Source of the DNA: Treponema sp.
GTDB taxonomy: Bacteria; Spirochaetota; Spirochaetia; Treponematales; Breznakiellaceae
Assembly (NCBI GenBank): GCA_031256035.1
Contig: JAIRRJ010000086.1
Location: 1 to 64,000 of the forward strand
Reading direction: 5' to 3'
Length of the DNA: 64,000 bases
Made by a program: the position numbers and the translations under genes. This document shows, in pieces, positions 15,933 through 24,109 of the stretch (positions within the stretch are counted from its first letter, which is position 1; every line of letters begins with the position of its first letter). The notes below the pieces were generated by a model. The model was not told the origin of the DNA, made no database searches, and saw only the letters and a program-made list of their open reading frames with translations.

Positions 15933-17754
15933 TTACGAAGATTATGACTACGACAAACCCATGTCAATAGCGATATGGAAAAAAATGTTCCCTTTTATTT
16001 TACCCGAGAAGAAAAACCTTATCCGCTGCGCAATCCTCATGACATGCGCAGCCGCGGTAGATGTGGTGTTTCCGCTGCTTCTCGGTTATGCGATTAAGCA
16101 CAATATCCAGCCCCGCTCAAGCGAGGGAATATGGTATCTCCTTGCCGCCATCGTTTTCCTTGTTGTACTGCAGGCTTTCAATGTGCGTACCTTTGTCGCG
16201 TTGGGGGTCAAGGCGGATTGCGGGATGTGCCGCCATTTGAGAAACGCCGTCTTTAACCACCTTCAGAATTTAAGCCTCTCCTATTTCAATAAAACTCCGG
16301 TGGGCTACCTCATGGCGCGCACCAACTCGGATACAGGCCGCATCGGAGACCTTATCGCCTGGGGACTGATTGACTTTACATGGTCTGTTTTTTACTGCAT
16401 CGGGGCGATCATCGCCATGTTCGCGGTTCACTGGAAACTGGCGCTGATTGTTTTCGCTTCCATTCCTCCCCTGGCGTTGTTGACCTGGTTCTTCCAGAAG
16501 AGGATTCTCGTAGTGAACCGCATTATGCGCAAACTCAATTCTAAAATGACCGGGGCAATGAACGAGGGCATCACAGGGGCGAGAACCGTAAAAGTTCTTG
16601 TGGCTGAAGAACAGAGCCTTGCCGAATATTCAAACCTTACCGGAGAATACCGGGGTCATGCTGTACACATGGCGCGGCTTCGTTCGATTTTTATTCCCAT
16701 TGTGCTGTTTATCGGATCGATTGCAACCGCCGCCGTTTTAAGTTACGGAGGCTGGGAAATTGCCGTCCTTGGGGCGGAACTTTCTGTGCTGGCAATTTTC
16801 ACTCAGTATGCGGGCGGTTTCTTTTACCCCATTCAAAACATCGCAAGGATCATCACCGATTTTATTTCCACTCAGGCGAACGTTGAAAGGGTGAGCGGCC
16901 TTTTGGAACAAAGCCCCGGCATCACCGACAGCGCGGAAGTGATCGAAAAGTACGGCGACTTCACTCACCCCAAAAAAGAAAACTGGGAGCCGATCACCGG
17001 GGATGTGGAATTCCGCGATGTAACATTCCGCTACCCTGACGGCCACAGGTATGTGCTGGAACATTTTGATCTTCACGTAAAGCCGGGAACATATATTGCA
17101 ATCGTAGGCGAAACAGGCGCGGGCAAGTCTACGCTGGTGAATCTTGTCTGCCGCTTCTTTGAACCTACAACCGGCTCCATTCTGGTAGACGGCAAAGATT
17201 ACCGTGAGCGCAGCCAGATCTGGCTGCACAGCGCGCTGGGTTATGTGCTGCAAACGCCGCATTTGTTCTCCGGCACCATCCGCGAAAACATCCGCTACGG
17301 ACGCCTTTCCGCCACCGATGAAGAAGTCGAAGCCGCGGCAAAGATCGTCCACGCCGATAAGGTAATCGCCAAGCTGGAAAAAGGTTTTGACACCGAAGCG
17401 GGGGAGGGCGGCGACCGCCTCTCCACCGGAGAGAAACAGCTTATCTCCTTTGCTCGCGCCGTTCTCGCCGATCCGCGCATTTTCATCCTTGATGAAGCAA
17501 CCAGCTCTGTTGACACTGAAATGGAAATGATGCTGCAGGAGGCAATCCACACGCTTTTGGAAGGCCGCACCAGCTTTGTCATCGCCCACCGGTTAAGTAC
17601 GATAAGGAATGCCGATGTAATCCTGGTTGTCGATGACGGCAAAATTATCGAGCGCGGCACGCACAAGGAACTTATGGCTGCCGGAGGCCACTACCATAAA
17701 CTCTACACCCGCCAGTTCGAGGAAGAGGCCGAGGAAAAATTATTGCGGGAATAA
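15925..17754 (+). CDS. ABC exporter half-transporter, catalytic-site subunit
   Basis: The protein has 609 residues; the ATG at 15925 has GAGGA just upstream and overlaps the end of the first subunit gene. It starts with an acidic/tyrosine-rich tail (MADYEDYDYDKP), then six membrane helices and the nucleotide-binding domain. Walker A is GETGAGKST and Walker B is the canonical FILDEATSSVD with catalytic Glu, but the signature is LSTGE instead of LSGGQ. Combined with the first subunit, the Glu here pairs with the intact signature there to make the one competent ATP site. The H-loop is present (FVIAHRLST). Confidence 0.93.
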   Translation: MADYEDYDYDKPMSIAIWKKMFPFILPEKKNLIRCAILMTCAAAVDVVFPLLLGYAIKHNIQPRSSEGIWYLLAAIVFLVVLQAFNVRTFVALGVKADCGMCRHLRNAVFNHLQNLSLSYFNKTPVGYLMARTNSDTGRIGDLIAWGLIDFTWSVFYCIGAIIAMFAVHWKLALIVFASIPPLALLTWFFQKRILVVNRIMRKLNSKMTGAMNEGITGARTVKVLVAEEQSLAEYSNLTGEYRGHAVHMARLRSIFIPIVLFIGSIATAAVLSYGGWEIAVLGAELSVLAIFTQYAGGFFYPIQNIARIITDFISTQANVERVSGLLEQSPGITDSAEVIEKYGDFTHPKKENWEPITGDVEFRDVTFRYPDGHRYVLEHFDLHVKPGTYIAIVGETGAGKSTLVNLVCRFFEPTTGSILVDGKDYRERSQIWLHSALGYVLQTPHLFSGTIRENIRYGRLSATDEEVEAAAKIVHADKVIAKLEKGFDTEAGEGGDRLSTGEKQLISFARAVLADPRIFILDEATSSVDTEMEMMLQEAIHTLLEGRTSFVIAHRLSTIRNADVILVVDDGKIIERGTHKELMAAGGHYHKLYTRQFEEEAEEKLLRE

Positions 17755-17779
17755 TGGCAAAAATACCATACCGCGTAGA

Positions 17780-17807
17780 TTGACACCGGCGCCTGATTTG
17801 GTATTAT
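17780..17807 (+). promoter_or_regulatory. Promoter of cNMP-paaK-ACT-glgA run, leaderless at GTG
   Basis: TTGACA (17780-17785), 16-bp spacer, TATTAT (17802-17807), then 6 bases to a GTG at 17814 that opens the frame. The distance puts the transcription start on or beside the GTG. Confidence 0.75.
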
Positions 17808-17813
17808 TAGAGT

Positions 17814-18254
17814 GTGGTACACCCTAATACCCTTCAAAAGTACTCCCTTTTTGGCGGTCTTATGGAGGAACAAATTGAAAAGATCATGCCTCTCATGCAG
17901 CAGGAAAACTTCGGTACTGATATTGAAATAATCACTGAAGGAAAGCCCAACGACAAGATATATTTTCTTATTGAGGGCAATGTGGCGGTAATGAAAGGCA
18001 ATGCAGTTCTTGCCCGTTTTAGTGAGGGCGAAGCTTTCGGCGAAATGGAAGTGCTTGATGTGATGCCGGCTGTCGCTGCCATAAAATCCATTTCGCCAAT
18101 TACGGTAATGTCAATTTCCAATACAGCTCTGAGGGAAATATATAAGATAGATGTAAAAATATTCTCTCTTATCATCATGAATCTGGCCAGGGATCTTTCA
18201 CGCCGCTTGCGCAAAATGGATGAAATAATTGTCGAAAAGCAAATTCTTGTATAG
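17814..18254 (+). CDS. Cyclic nucleotide-binding domain protein
   Basis: The protein has 146 residues and is a single cNMP-binding (CAP-like) beta-barrel with no DNA-binding helix-turn-helix. Marks: LFGGLMEEQIEKIMPLM, EIITEGKPNDKIYFLIEGNVAVM, FSEGEAFGEMEVL; the last corresponds to the phosphate-binding cassette, but the usual Arg-(S/T)-A that follows is replaced by V-M-P-A-V-A-A, so nucleotide binding is uncertain. The GTG at 17814 fits the promoter as a leaderless start; a later ATG (MEEQIE) would cut off the first helix. It precedes paaK by 15 bases. A regulatory role in the operon is a guess. Confidence 0.8.
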   Translation: MVHPNTLQKYSLFGGLMEEQIEKIMPLMQQENFGTDIEIITEGKPNDKIYFLIEGNVAVMKGNAVLARFSEGEAFGEMEVLDVMPAVAAIKSISPITVMSISNTALREIYKIDVKIFSLIIMNLARDLSRRLRKMDEIIVEKQILV

Positions 18255-18269
18255 CGCTGCGGAGAAGCT

Positions 18270-19571
18270 ATGATTTTCAACCCGGAACATGAATGTATGG
18301 ACAGAAAGGCGCGGGAAAAACTCCAGCTTGCCGCTCTGAAAAACCTTGCACAGACTCTTTATTCGCGTGTGCCTTTTTACCGCGGCAAATTTGATGCGGC
18401 GGGTATTCACCCTGAAGATATTCACAGTCTTGCAGACATAGGAAAACTCCCTTTCACAACCAAGGACGATATGCGGGAGAATTACCCCCACGGTCTTCGT
18501 GCCTGCCCCCGGGACAGAATTGTAGAAGTCCACATGAGTTCGGGTACGACGGGAAAACCTGTTGTGGATGAATACACCATGAAGGATATCGACATCTGGC
18601 GGCAGGCGATGTCCAGAACTCTGGCAGGCGCGGGCTGTACGCGGGATGACATTGTTCAGAACTGCTACGGCTACGGGCTTTTCACAGGCGGCTCCGGGGT
18701 GCATTACGGCGCTCTTAACATCGGGGCTGAAGTTCTGCCCATGTCATCGGGTAACACTGACCGCCAGCTTATGATCATGCGGGATTTCGACACAACCATG
18801 CTTGCATGCACTCCCTCATACGCTCTCTACATGGCGGAAGAGGCGAAAGAAGCAGGTATCGATCTTCGCGCGCTCCCTCTCAACAAAGGATGCTTTGGGG
18901 CGGAACCCTGGAGCGAGAATATGCGCAGGGAAATCGAAGAGCGTTTCGGCATGAAAGCCTACGACATCTACGGTCTGGTGGAAATCATCGGGCCGGGCGT
19001 CGCTTTTGAGTGCGAGGCGCAGGACGGTCTGCATATAAACGAAGATATGTTTTACCCGGAGATTATCGATCCCGCTTCGGGGCAGGTTCTTCCCGCCGGC
19101 GTTAAGGGCGAGCTTGTCTTTACCACTTTGACGCGGGAAGGAACGCCGGTACTGCGCTACCGGACGCGCGACATAACATTCCTTATTGACGAACCCTGCT
19201 CCTGCGGGCGCACAACAATGCGGATGCACCGTCTTTTCGGGCGCACGGACGATATGCTGATAATCCGCGGGGTGAACATTTTCCCGAGCCAGATTGAACA
19301 GGCGCTTATCGAAATTGAAGGGACAGAGCCTCAGTATCTAATCGTTATTAACCGCGGCGCCAGCCATTTGGATGAGGTGGAACTGCAGGTTGAAGTAAAA
19401 AAAGACTTTTTCACCGATGAAACCCGCGGTCTTGAAAATCTGCGCAGCCGCATAGAAAACATAATGAGAAGCAAGCTGCAAATCAGCCTGAAAGTGAAGT
19501 TGGTAGAGCCAAAAACCATAGAACGTTCCATAGGAAAAGCGAAAAGAGTTGTCGACAACCGGAAAATATAG
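18270..19571 (+). CDS. paaK: Phenylacetate-CoA ligase family protein
   Basis: The protein has 433 residues, the size of PaaK-type acyl-CoA ligases (AMP-forming). Marks: FTTKDDMRENYPHGL, the ATP loop SSGTTGKPVV, GYGLFTGGSGVHYGA, YDIYGLVEIIGPGVAFEC, RYRTRDIT and GRTDDMLIIRGVNIFPSQ. The start ATG has GGAGA 5 bases upstream. Next to a double-ACT protein, a pairing often seen with aromatic amino-acid fermentation, where the ligase activates aryl acetates. No indolepyruvate oxidoreductase genes lie within the window, so the substrate remains inferred. Confidence 0.9.
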   Translation: MIFNPEHECMDRKAREKLQLAALKNLAQTLYSRVPFYRGKFDAAGIHPEDIHSLADIGKLPFTTKDDMRENYPHGLRACPRDRIVEVHMSSGTTGKPVVDEYTMKDIDIWRQAMSRTLAGAGCTRDDIVQNCYGYGLFTGGSGVHYGALNIGAEVLPMSSGNTDRQLMIMRDFDTTMLACTPSYALYMAEEAKEAGIDLRALPLNKGCFGAEPWSENMRREIEERFGMKAYDIYGLVEIIGPGVAFECEAQDGLHINEDMFYPEIIDPASGQVLPAGVKGELVFTTLTREGTPVLRYRTRDITFLIDEPCSCGRTTMRMHRLFGRTDDMLIIRGVNIFPSQIEQALIEIEGTEPQYLIVINRGASHLDEVELQVEVKKDFFTDETRGLENLRSRIENIMRSKLQISLKVKLVEPKTIERSIGKAKRVVDNRKI

Positions 19572-19596
19572 CTTATACTTAATATAGAGGGGTCAA

Positions 19597-20013
19597 ATGG
19601 AAATTAAGCAAATATCGGTTTTCCTGGAAAATACCACAGGCCGCTTGAGCGAAGTAACCAAAACGCTTGCCCGCGCTGGCATTAATCTGCGCGCTATAAG
19701 CATTGCTGATACTGCGGATTTTGGCATTTTGCGCCTGATTGTCGATAAAACAGCCGAGGCGGTCAACGCCCTTAATACGGCCGGTTTTACTACGCGGCAG
19801 ACCGATGTTGCGGCGGTGGAAATCGAGGACGTACCCGGAAGCCTTGCCAGATTGATGGAGCTGTTTCAGCAGTCGCAGGTTAACATTGAATACCTTTACG
19901 CTTCCCTTGAAGGTACCGCCGGAAAAGCGGTGGTAATTTTCAAGCTGGAAGATCATATCAAGGGCCTTAAAATACTAAGCGACAACGGTCTTACAATGGC
20001 GGATAAATTCTGA
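19597..20013 (+). CDS. Tandem ACT-domain amino-acid-binding protein
   Basis: The protein has 138 residues made of two ACT domains (QISVFLENTTGRLSEVTKTLA, then VEIEDVPGSLARLMELFQ), each with the DxxG-like turn for a small-molecule ligand. Such proteins commonly follow phenylacetate-CoA ligase genes and may sense an amino acid. GAGGGG precedes the ATG. The stop overlaps the glgA start (TGATG), so expression is coupled to glycogen synthesis. Confidence 0.88.
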   Translation: MEIKQISVFLENTTGRLSEVTKTLARAGINLRAISIADTADFGILRLIVDKTAEAVNALNTAGFTTRQTDVAAVEIEDVPGSLARLMELFQQSQVNIEYLYASLEGTAGKAVVIFKLEDHIKGLKILSDNGLTMADKF

Positions 20014-21515
20014 TGAAAATACTGATGGTATCCAGTGAAGCTGTCCCTTTCGCAAAAACAGGCGGCCTTGCCGACATGGTTTCAGCGCTTTCCATCAGTC
20101 TTGCCAAACTGGGTCATGAAGTAAAAATCGTCATTCCGCGGTATTATTCAATCGGGCGGGATGCGCTAAAACTGATCCCCGGCGCGATGGGAACGCCGAT
20201 GGGCGGCGGCATTGAAGAATGGAGCGCAGTCTTCACTGCGGATATGCCCGGAACCGGCAAAAAAAATCCGGTTAAAGTGTACTTTATCGATCATGAAATC
20301 TTTTTTGGCAGGGACGGCATTTATGGCAGTCCTATAGAAACCGACTTTATGGATAACCCCCGGCGGTTTTCCTTTTTTTGCCGTGCGGTTTTCCAGCTTT
20401 GCCGTAAGTTAAACTGGTATCCTGATGTTCTGCACGCTCATGACTGGCCTGCGGCAATTGCGCCGGTATACCTGAAATTTGCGGAGAGGGCAGCGGAAAG
20501 GGCAAAAGACAGCGACGGCGATTTCAAAAAGACAGTTTCTGTTCTTACCATTCACAACCTTGGCTATCAGGGGATTTACCACAAGGACAATTTTGATTAT
20601 CTGGGGCTTGGCTGGGATGTGTTTTACAACTCAGGTTTTGAAGACTGGGGCATGATGAATATGCTGAAAGCCGGTCTTTACAGCGCTGACAAGCTCAACA
20701 CAGTTTCACCTCACTATGCCGAAGAAACAAAAATACAGGTGCATGGCTTCAGGCTTGACGGAGTGCTTCGCTACCGCAGCGCCGATTATACGGGAATTCT
20801 CAACGGCATTGACTCAGGGCTGTGGAATCCTGCGGTTGATACCTACATACCGCAAACCTACACGGCGAAAGACCTTTCCGGCAAGGCAATTGCCAAACAG
20901 GCGCTGCAAAAGGAATTCGGTCTGCCGCAGGACGCCACAGTCCCGGTTATCGGCATGGTTACAAGGCTTACCGATCAAAAGGGCGTGGGCGAAATGTTCG
21001 GCCCCACTTACGGTTCCGCCTGGTCAATCTGCCGCGACATGAACCTGCAGTTGATTCTCCTCGGTTCAGGAGAACATTGGTGCGAACATGAAATCGGAAG
21101 CCTCGCTTCCCGCCTTTCCAATTTTAAGGCGAAAATCGGCTACAATGAAAATATCAGCCACCTTATTGAAGCGGGTTCGGATTTTTTCCTTATGCCCAGC
21201 CGTTATGAGCCATGCGGCTTAAATCAAATGTATTCCCTTGTTTACGGAACTCTCCCCATTGTCCGCAGAACGGGCGGTCTTGTTGATACAGTGGAGAATT
21301 ACAATGAAGCGACAGGCTCCGGCACCGGTTTTATGTTCGATGAACTTGACCCTTCTTCGATCTACAACACTGTAGGCTGGGCAGTGTGGGCATGGTACAA
21401 CAGGCGGGATCATATCGAGGCCATGCGTCTGCGCGGAATGACGCATGATTTCTCATGGGAAAAATCGGCAAAGAAATATGTTGATCTGTACGATGAAGCG
21501 CTTAACAGAAAATGA
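20013..21515 (+). CDS. glgA: Glycogen synthase (ADP-glucose)
   Basis: The protein has 500 residues, a GT5-family enzyme that extends alpha-1,4-glucan from ADP-glucose. Marks: KTGGLADMV (15-23), the ADP-glucose-binding loop; HAHDWPAAIAPVYL; TIHNLGYQGIY; NGIDSGLWNP; the C-terminal SRYEPCGLNQMYSLVYGTLPIVRRTGGLVDTV donor site, split here as SRYEPCGLNQ and RRTGGLVDTV. Last gene of the run; it converges with the deacetylase gene with 6 bases between them and no clear terminator. Confidence 0.96.
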   Translation: MKILMVSSEAVPFAKTGGLADMVSALSISLAKLGHEVKIVIPRYYSIGRDALKLIPGAMGTPMGGGIEEWSAVFTADMPGTGKKNPVKVYFIDHEIFFGRDGIYGSPIETDFMDNPRRFSFFCRAVFQLCRKLNWYPDVLHAHDWPAAIAPVYLKFAERAAERAKDSDGDFKKTVSVLTIHNLGYQGIYHKDNFDYLGLGWDVFYNSGFEDWGMMNMLKAGLYSADKLNTVSPHYAEETKIQVHGFRLDGVLRYRSADYTGILNGIDSGLWNPAVDTYIPQTYTAKDLSGKAIAKQALQKEFGLPQDATVPVIGMVTRLTDQKGVGEMFGPTYGSAWSICRDMNLQLILLGSGEHWCEHEIGSLASRLSNFKAKIGYNENISHLIEAGSDFFLMPSRYEPCGLNQMYSLVYGTLPIVRRTGGLVDTVENYNEATGSGTGFMFDELDPSSIYNTVGWAVWAWYNRRDHIEAMRLRGMTHDFSWEKSAKKYVDLYDEALNRK

Positions 21516-21521
21516 GCTAAA

Positions 21522-22688
21522 TTACCGGATGCTCCGCGCTTCCCTGTCAATAACTTTATCAATGTCAAACAGTCTGTCCGCGCGGTCTTTGTATACTCTG
21601 AAATGAAACCCGTCTATGTTTATACGGGTAAAATACAGGTATTCCGATTCCGGACCGATTTTATGACCCCAACCGCGGCCAACGTCAAAAAAAACAATAA
21701 AATTCCGGTCGCGCAATATTTTATGCCTCTCTTCATTATTTTCCAGCCCTGCGCCGAATGGATATATGAAAAGGTCGGTATCGCCTATGATTGGCCGTAC
21801 TTCCTTGTCCCAGCGGTTTGTGTCGCTCATAAACCGTGTCATCGGTACATTGGGCAGATTCGGATGCCCCCAACTGTGCGAAGCAAAACGCCATCCCAGC
21901 TCTTTCAGCCTGTTCACGACAGCGATAGCCTGTTCTGCTTTTTCCTTGTATCCCGGTTTATCCAATTCATGCGTATGATAACCCAGCACACCTTCATATC
22001 CTGTAAGGGCGATTATCCCCTTTGCTCCGTTAATTGAAAAATCCGGGTATTCCCTGATGAATTCCTCTGTAATTGTTATGATGTCCAAATCATAGGATAA
22101 TTCGCCGCTGCTCGCTGCGCCGCTGCTTGCTGCGCCGCTGTCTGCGGTTTCAGTCCATGCCGCAATTCTGCCGTTTTCATCAATCACAAGCTTGTGTACG
22201 CTTGCGGTTTCCCTCACAAAATCATAATAACTCAAATCGTCTATGGACAAAATCAGGGGTTTTTTCCCTTCCGGGACAAGTAATTTTTTGACAGCTATCT
22301 TCCTGATGCCGTCTGTATGTGTTACCTCGTAAAAATCATTAATATCGAGTAACGCATAGTCTTGAATGTAAAACTCATATAATAGTTTTTTATATTCACC
22401 CGCTGTAATGTACCATTCCAGGAAATGTGCTCTGTCTTTGCTCCTGAAAGCGGTTTCAGGTCTTGCAACCAGCGGGTGGAAAAATATATTGAGTACTTCT
22501 CCTTCGTAAGGAACCATCACAGGCGGCGGCGGTCCTGTTTCAACCGGCAGTTCATCTACCGCTTCGCTTGTGTCCGCTTCGGAAAAATAGTTTTTATTAC
22601 TGTCTCCGGCCTTGTTGCCGAAGCAGGCTAACACGAAAAAAACCAACAAACAGGGCAGTATGTGTTTTTTGTTTTTGCATTTAAACAT
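21522..22688 (-). CDS. Polysaccharide-deacetylase-like lipoprotein
   Basis: The protein has 388 residues. The ATG at 22688 has GGAGA 8 bases upstream and overlaps the stop of the HlyC gene by 8 bases; the upstream ATG at 22703 has no such site. A signal peptide ends in the lipobox VLAC (VFFVLAC), so the protein is probably membrane-anchored. The deacetylase barrel shows LSIDDLSYYDF (motif 1, metal Asp) and SHSWGHPNLPN (motif 2, His-x-x-x-His), with an insertion between them that contains the low-complexity SGAASSGAASSG. That insert comes from a 15-bp repeat around 22102-22142. Substrate unknown; peptidoglycan or an envelope glycan is plausible. Confidence 0.82.
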   Translation of the reverse strand: MFKCKNKKHILPCLLVFFVLACFGNKAGDSNKNYFSEADTSEAVDELPVETGPPPPVMVPYEGEVLNIFFHPLVARPETAFRSKDRAHFLEWYITAGEYKKLLYEFYIQDYALLDINDFYEVTHTDGIRKIAVKKLLVPEGKKPLILSIDDLSYYDFVRETASVHKLVIDENGRIAAWTETADSGAASSGAASSGELSYDLDIITITEEFIREYPDFSINGAKGIIALTGYEGVLGYHTHELDKPGYKEKAEQAIAVVNRLKELGWRFASHSWGHPNLPNVPMTRFMSDTNRWDKEVRPIIGDTDLFIYPFGAGLENNEERHKILRDRNFIVFFDVGRGWGHKIGPESEYLYFTRINIDGFHFRVYKDRADRLFDIDKVIDREARSIR

Positions 22689-23949
22689 TTGTTTTGTCTC
22701 CAATGATAATTTTTGTCTCTGTAACGCGGTGCCGCAGGACTTTTGATGCCGTGATAGTCAGATGACGCCAAGCAACTTTTTCTCCCGGACGCGGCACCCT
22801 TCCAAGATTTTCCATAATCCAGTTGGCAAGGGTTGTGTCGGGGATTTCTTTATCGTCATCTGCATATTCGCATCCTACAGCATCCAGCATATCCTGAAAA
22901 TTAATATTCCCCAGCACGGTATAGTTTCCGTCTTCGAGCTTCCGTACCGGTTCCACAACCTCGTCATGTTCGTCCCAGATTTCACCTACCAGTTCTTCGA
23001 CAATGTCCTCAATGGTAACAATGCCGAGCGTTCCGCCGTGTTCGTCAACGACAATGGCCATGTGAGACTGTTTTTCCTGCAATGTACGCAGAAGTTTTGC
23101 GATTTTGATGGTCTTGGTAATGAAGACTACCGGCTGAACAATCTCCTCCGGTGTTGTCAGGCCTTTTAATACCTTGTGATAAAAATCCTTGAAGAGGATT
23201 ATGCCCGTAATGTTGTCGATACTCTCTTTGAACACCGGCAGCCTGGAATAGCCGGTTTCCGTGAACTTCGCGTCAATTTCTTCGACAGAAGCCGAAAGCG
23301 GAACAGCCGCGACATCAATGCGCGGTGTAAAAATACCGGAAACCTTGATGTCGTCAAATTCAATCGCCTGACGGATCATCTCCTCTTCCTGTTTGTTTAT
23401 GCCGCCTTCCTGCCGCACCTCTTCCACAAATGTCAGAAGCTCATCCTCAGTTACTCCGCGTTCCTGTTTCGCCGGAAAAACCCTTGTGATAAATCTTTTC
23501 CAGTGAGCGGACAAATAGTTAAAGGGCGTGAAAATAAAGACAAAGAAACGCAGTAACGGCGAAACATTGATGGCGGTGCGCTCAGGCGATTCTTTCGCCA
23601 AAGCCTTGGGAGAAATATCCGTGAACAGTACAATCAGCACCGTCATGATGGCTGCCGCTACGCTTACCCCCTTTGGCCCGAAAAGCTGGACAGAGAGCAG
23701 GGTTGCAAGCGCGGAAGCCGCGATGTTGACAATATTATTCCCGATAAGCACGGTAGAAAGAAGTTCATCGTATATTTCAAGCAGCCTCAAAGCAAGAGCT
23801 GCGCGTTTGCTTTTGGTGGCAAGATTTTTCAGCCTTATGCGGTTTACGGAAGAAAAAGACATCTCACAGGCGGCAAAAAAAGCGGAAAGAGACAGGAGAA
23901 TTACCAGAACGGCAATTATACTGATATAATACGAACGGGAATGATGCAT
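22681..23949 (-). CDS. HlyC/CorC (CNNM) family membrane protein
   Basis: The protein has 422 residues: an N-terminal DUF21 membrane domain with about four helices (1-190), a pair of CBS domains (FTPRIDVAAVPLSASVEEID and EKQSHMAIVVDEHGGTLGIV) and a C-terminal CorC_HlyC domain (GNINFQDMLDAVG, ending KVLRHRVTETKII). Family members are linked to Mg2+/Co2+ efflux or resistance. The ATG lies 9 bases after the 3' end of tRNA-Cys on the same strand, with no Shine-Dalgarno, so tRNA 3' processing would leave a near-leaderless mRNA. Confidence 0.92.
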   Translation of the reverse strand: MHHSRSYYISIIAVLVILLSLSAFFAACEMSFSSVNRIRLKNLATKSKRAALALRLLEIYDELLSTVLIGNNIVNIAASALATLLSVQLFGPKGVSVAAAIMTVLIVLFTDISPKALAKESPERTAINVSPLLRFFVFIFTPFNYLSAHWKRFITRVFPAKQERGVTEDELLTFVEEVRQEGGINKQEEEMIRQAIEFDDIKVSGIFTPRIDVAAVPLSASVEEIDAKFTETGYSRLPVFKESIDNITGIILFKDFYHKVLKGLTTPEEIVQPVVFITKTIKIAKLLRTLQEKQSHMAIVVDEHGGTLGIVTIEDIVEELVGEIWDEHDEVVEPVRKLEDGNYTVLGNINFQDMLDAVGCEYADDDKEIPDTTLANWIMENLGRVPRPGEKVAWRHLTITASKVLRHRVTETKIIIGDKTNV

Positions 23950-23958
23950 ATTATTTTG

Positions 23959-24030
23959 AGGCGCCGATCAGAATCGAACTGATGAATAATGGTTTTGCAG
24001 ACCACTCCCTTACCACTTGGGTACGGCGCC
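23959..24030 (-). tRNA. tRNA-Cys (GCA)
   Basis: A 72-nt cloverleaf: acceptor GGCGCCG pairs with CGGCGCC, anticodon loop CTGCAAA gives anticodon GCA, T-loop TTCGATT is present, and the discriminator base is U as expected for tRNA-Cys. CCA is not encoded (CAA follows). It is followed after 9 bases by the HlyC/CorC start codon. Confidence 0.97.
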
Positions 24031-24039
24031 TTTCCATGC

Positions 24040-24074
24040 TGTTAACGATATATTGAAGAGAGTGTCAATGTCAA
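24040..24074 (-). promoter_or_regulatory. tRNA-Cys promoter with tandem TTGACA
   Basis: On the - strand two TTGACA hexamers follow each other directly (24069-24074 and 24063-24068). The first has TATATC after 16 bp (24047-24052); the second has TTAACA after 17 bp (24040-24045). Either would start transcription within about 10 bases of the tRNA 5' end. Confidence 0.7.
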
Positions 24075-24088
24075 GTAGCTTCGGCTAC
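24075..24088. repeat. Hairpin with TTCG tetraloop
   Basis: GTAGC-TTCG-GCTAC, a cUUCGg tetraloop, lies between ychF and the tRNA promoter. It may be part of the ychF 3' region on the - strand, but no T-tract follows. Confidence 0.5.
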
Positions 24089-24109
24089 AGTAGCCGCGGC
24101 AGCCGGGCA

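Noticed and set aside
16738-17589. 283-codon open frame on the - strand opposite the second ABC subunit
   Set aside because: Antisense to a clear nucleotide-binding domain, Cys/His/Phe composition atypical for protein, no start signals.
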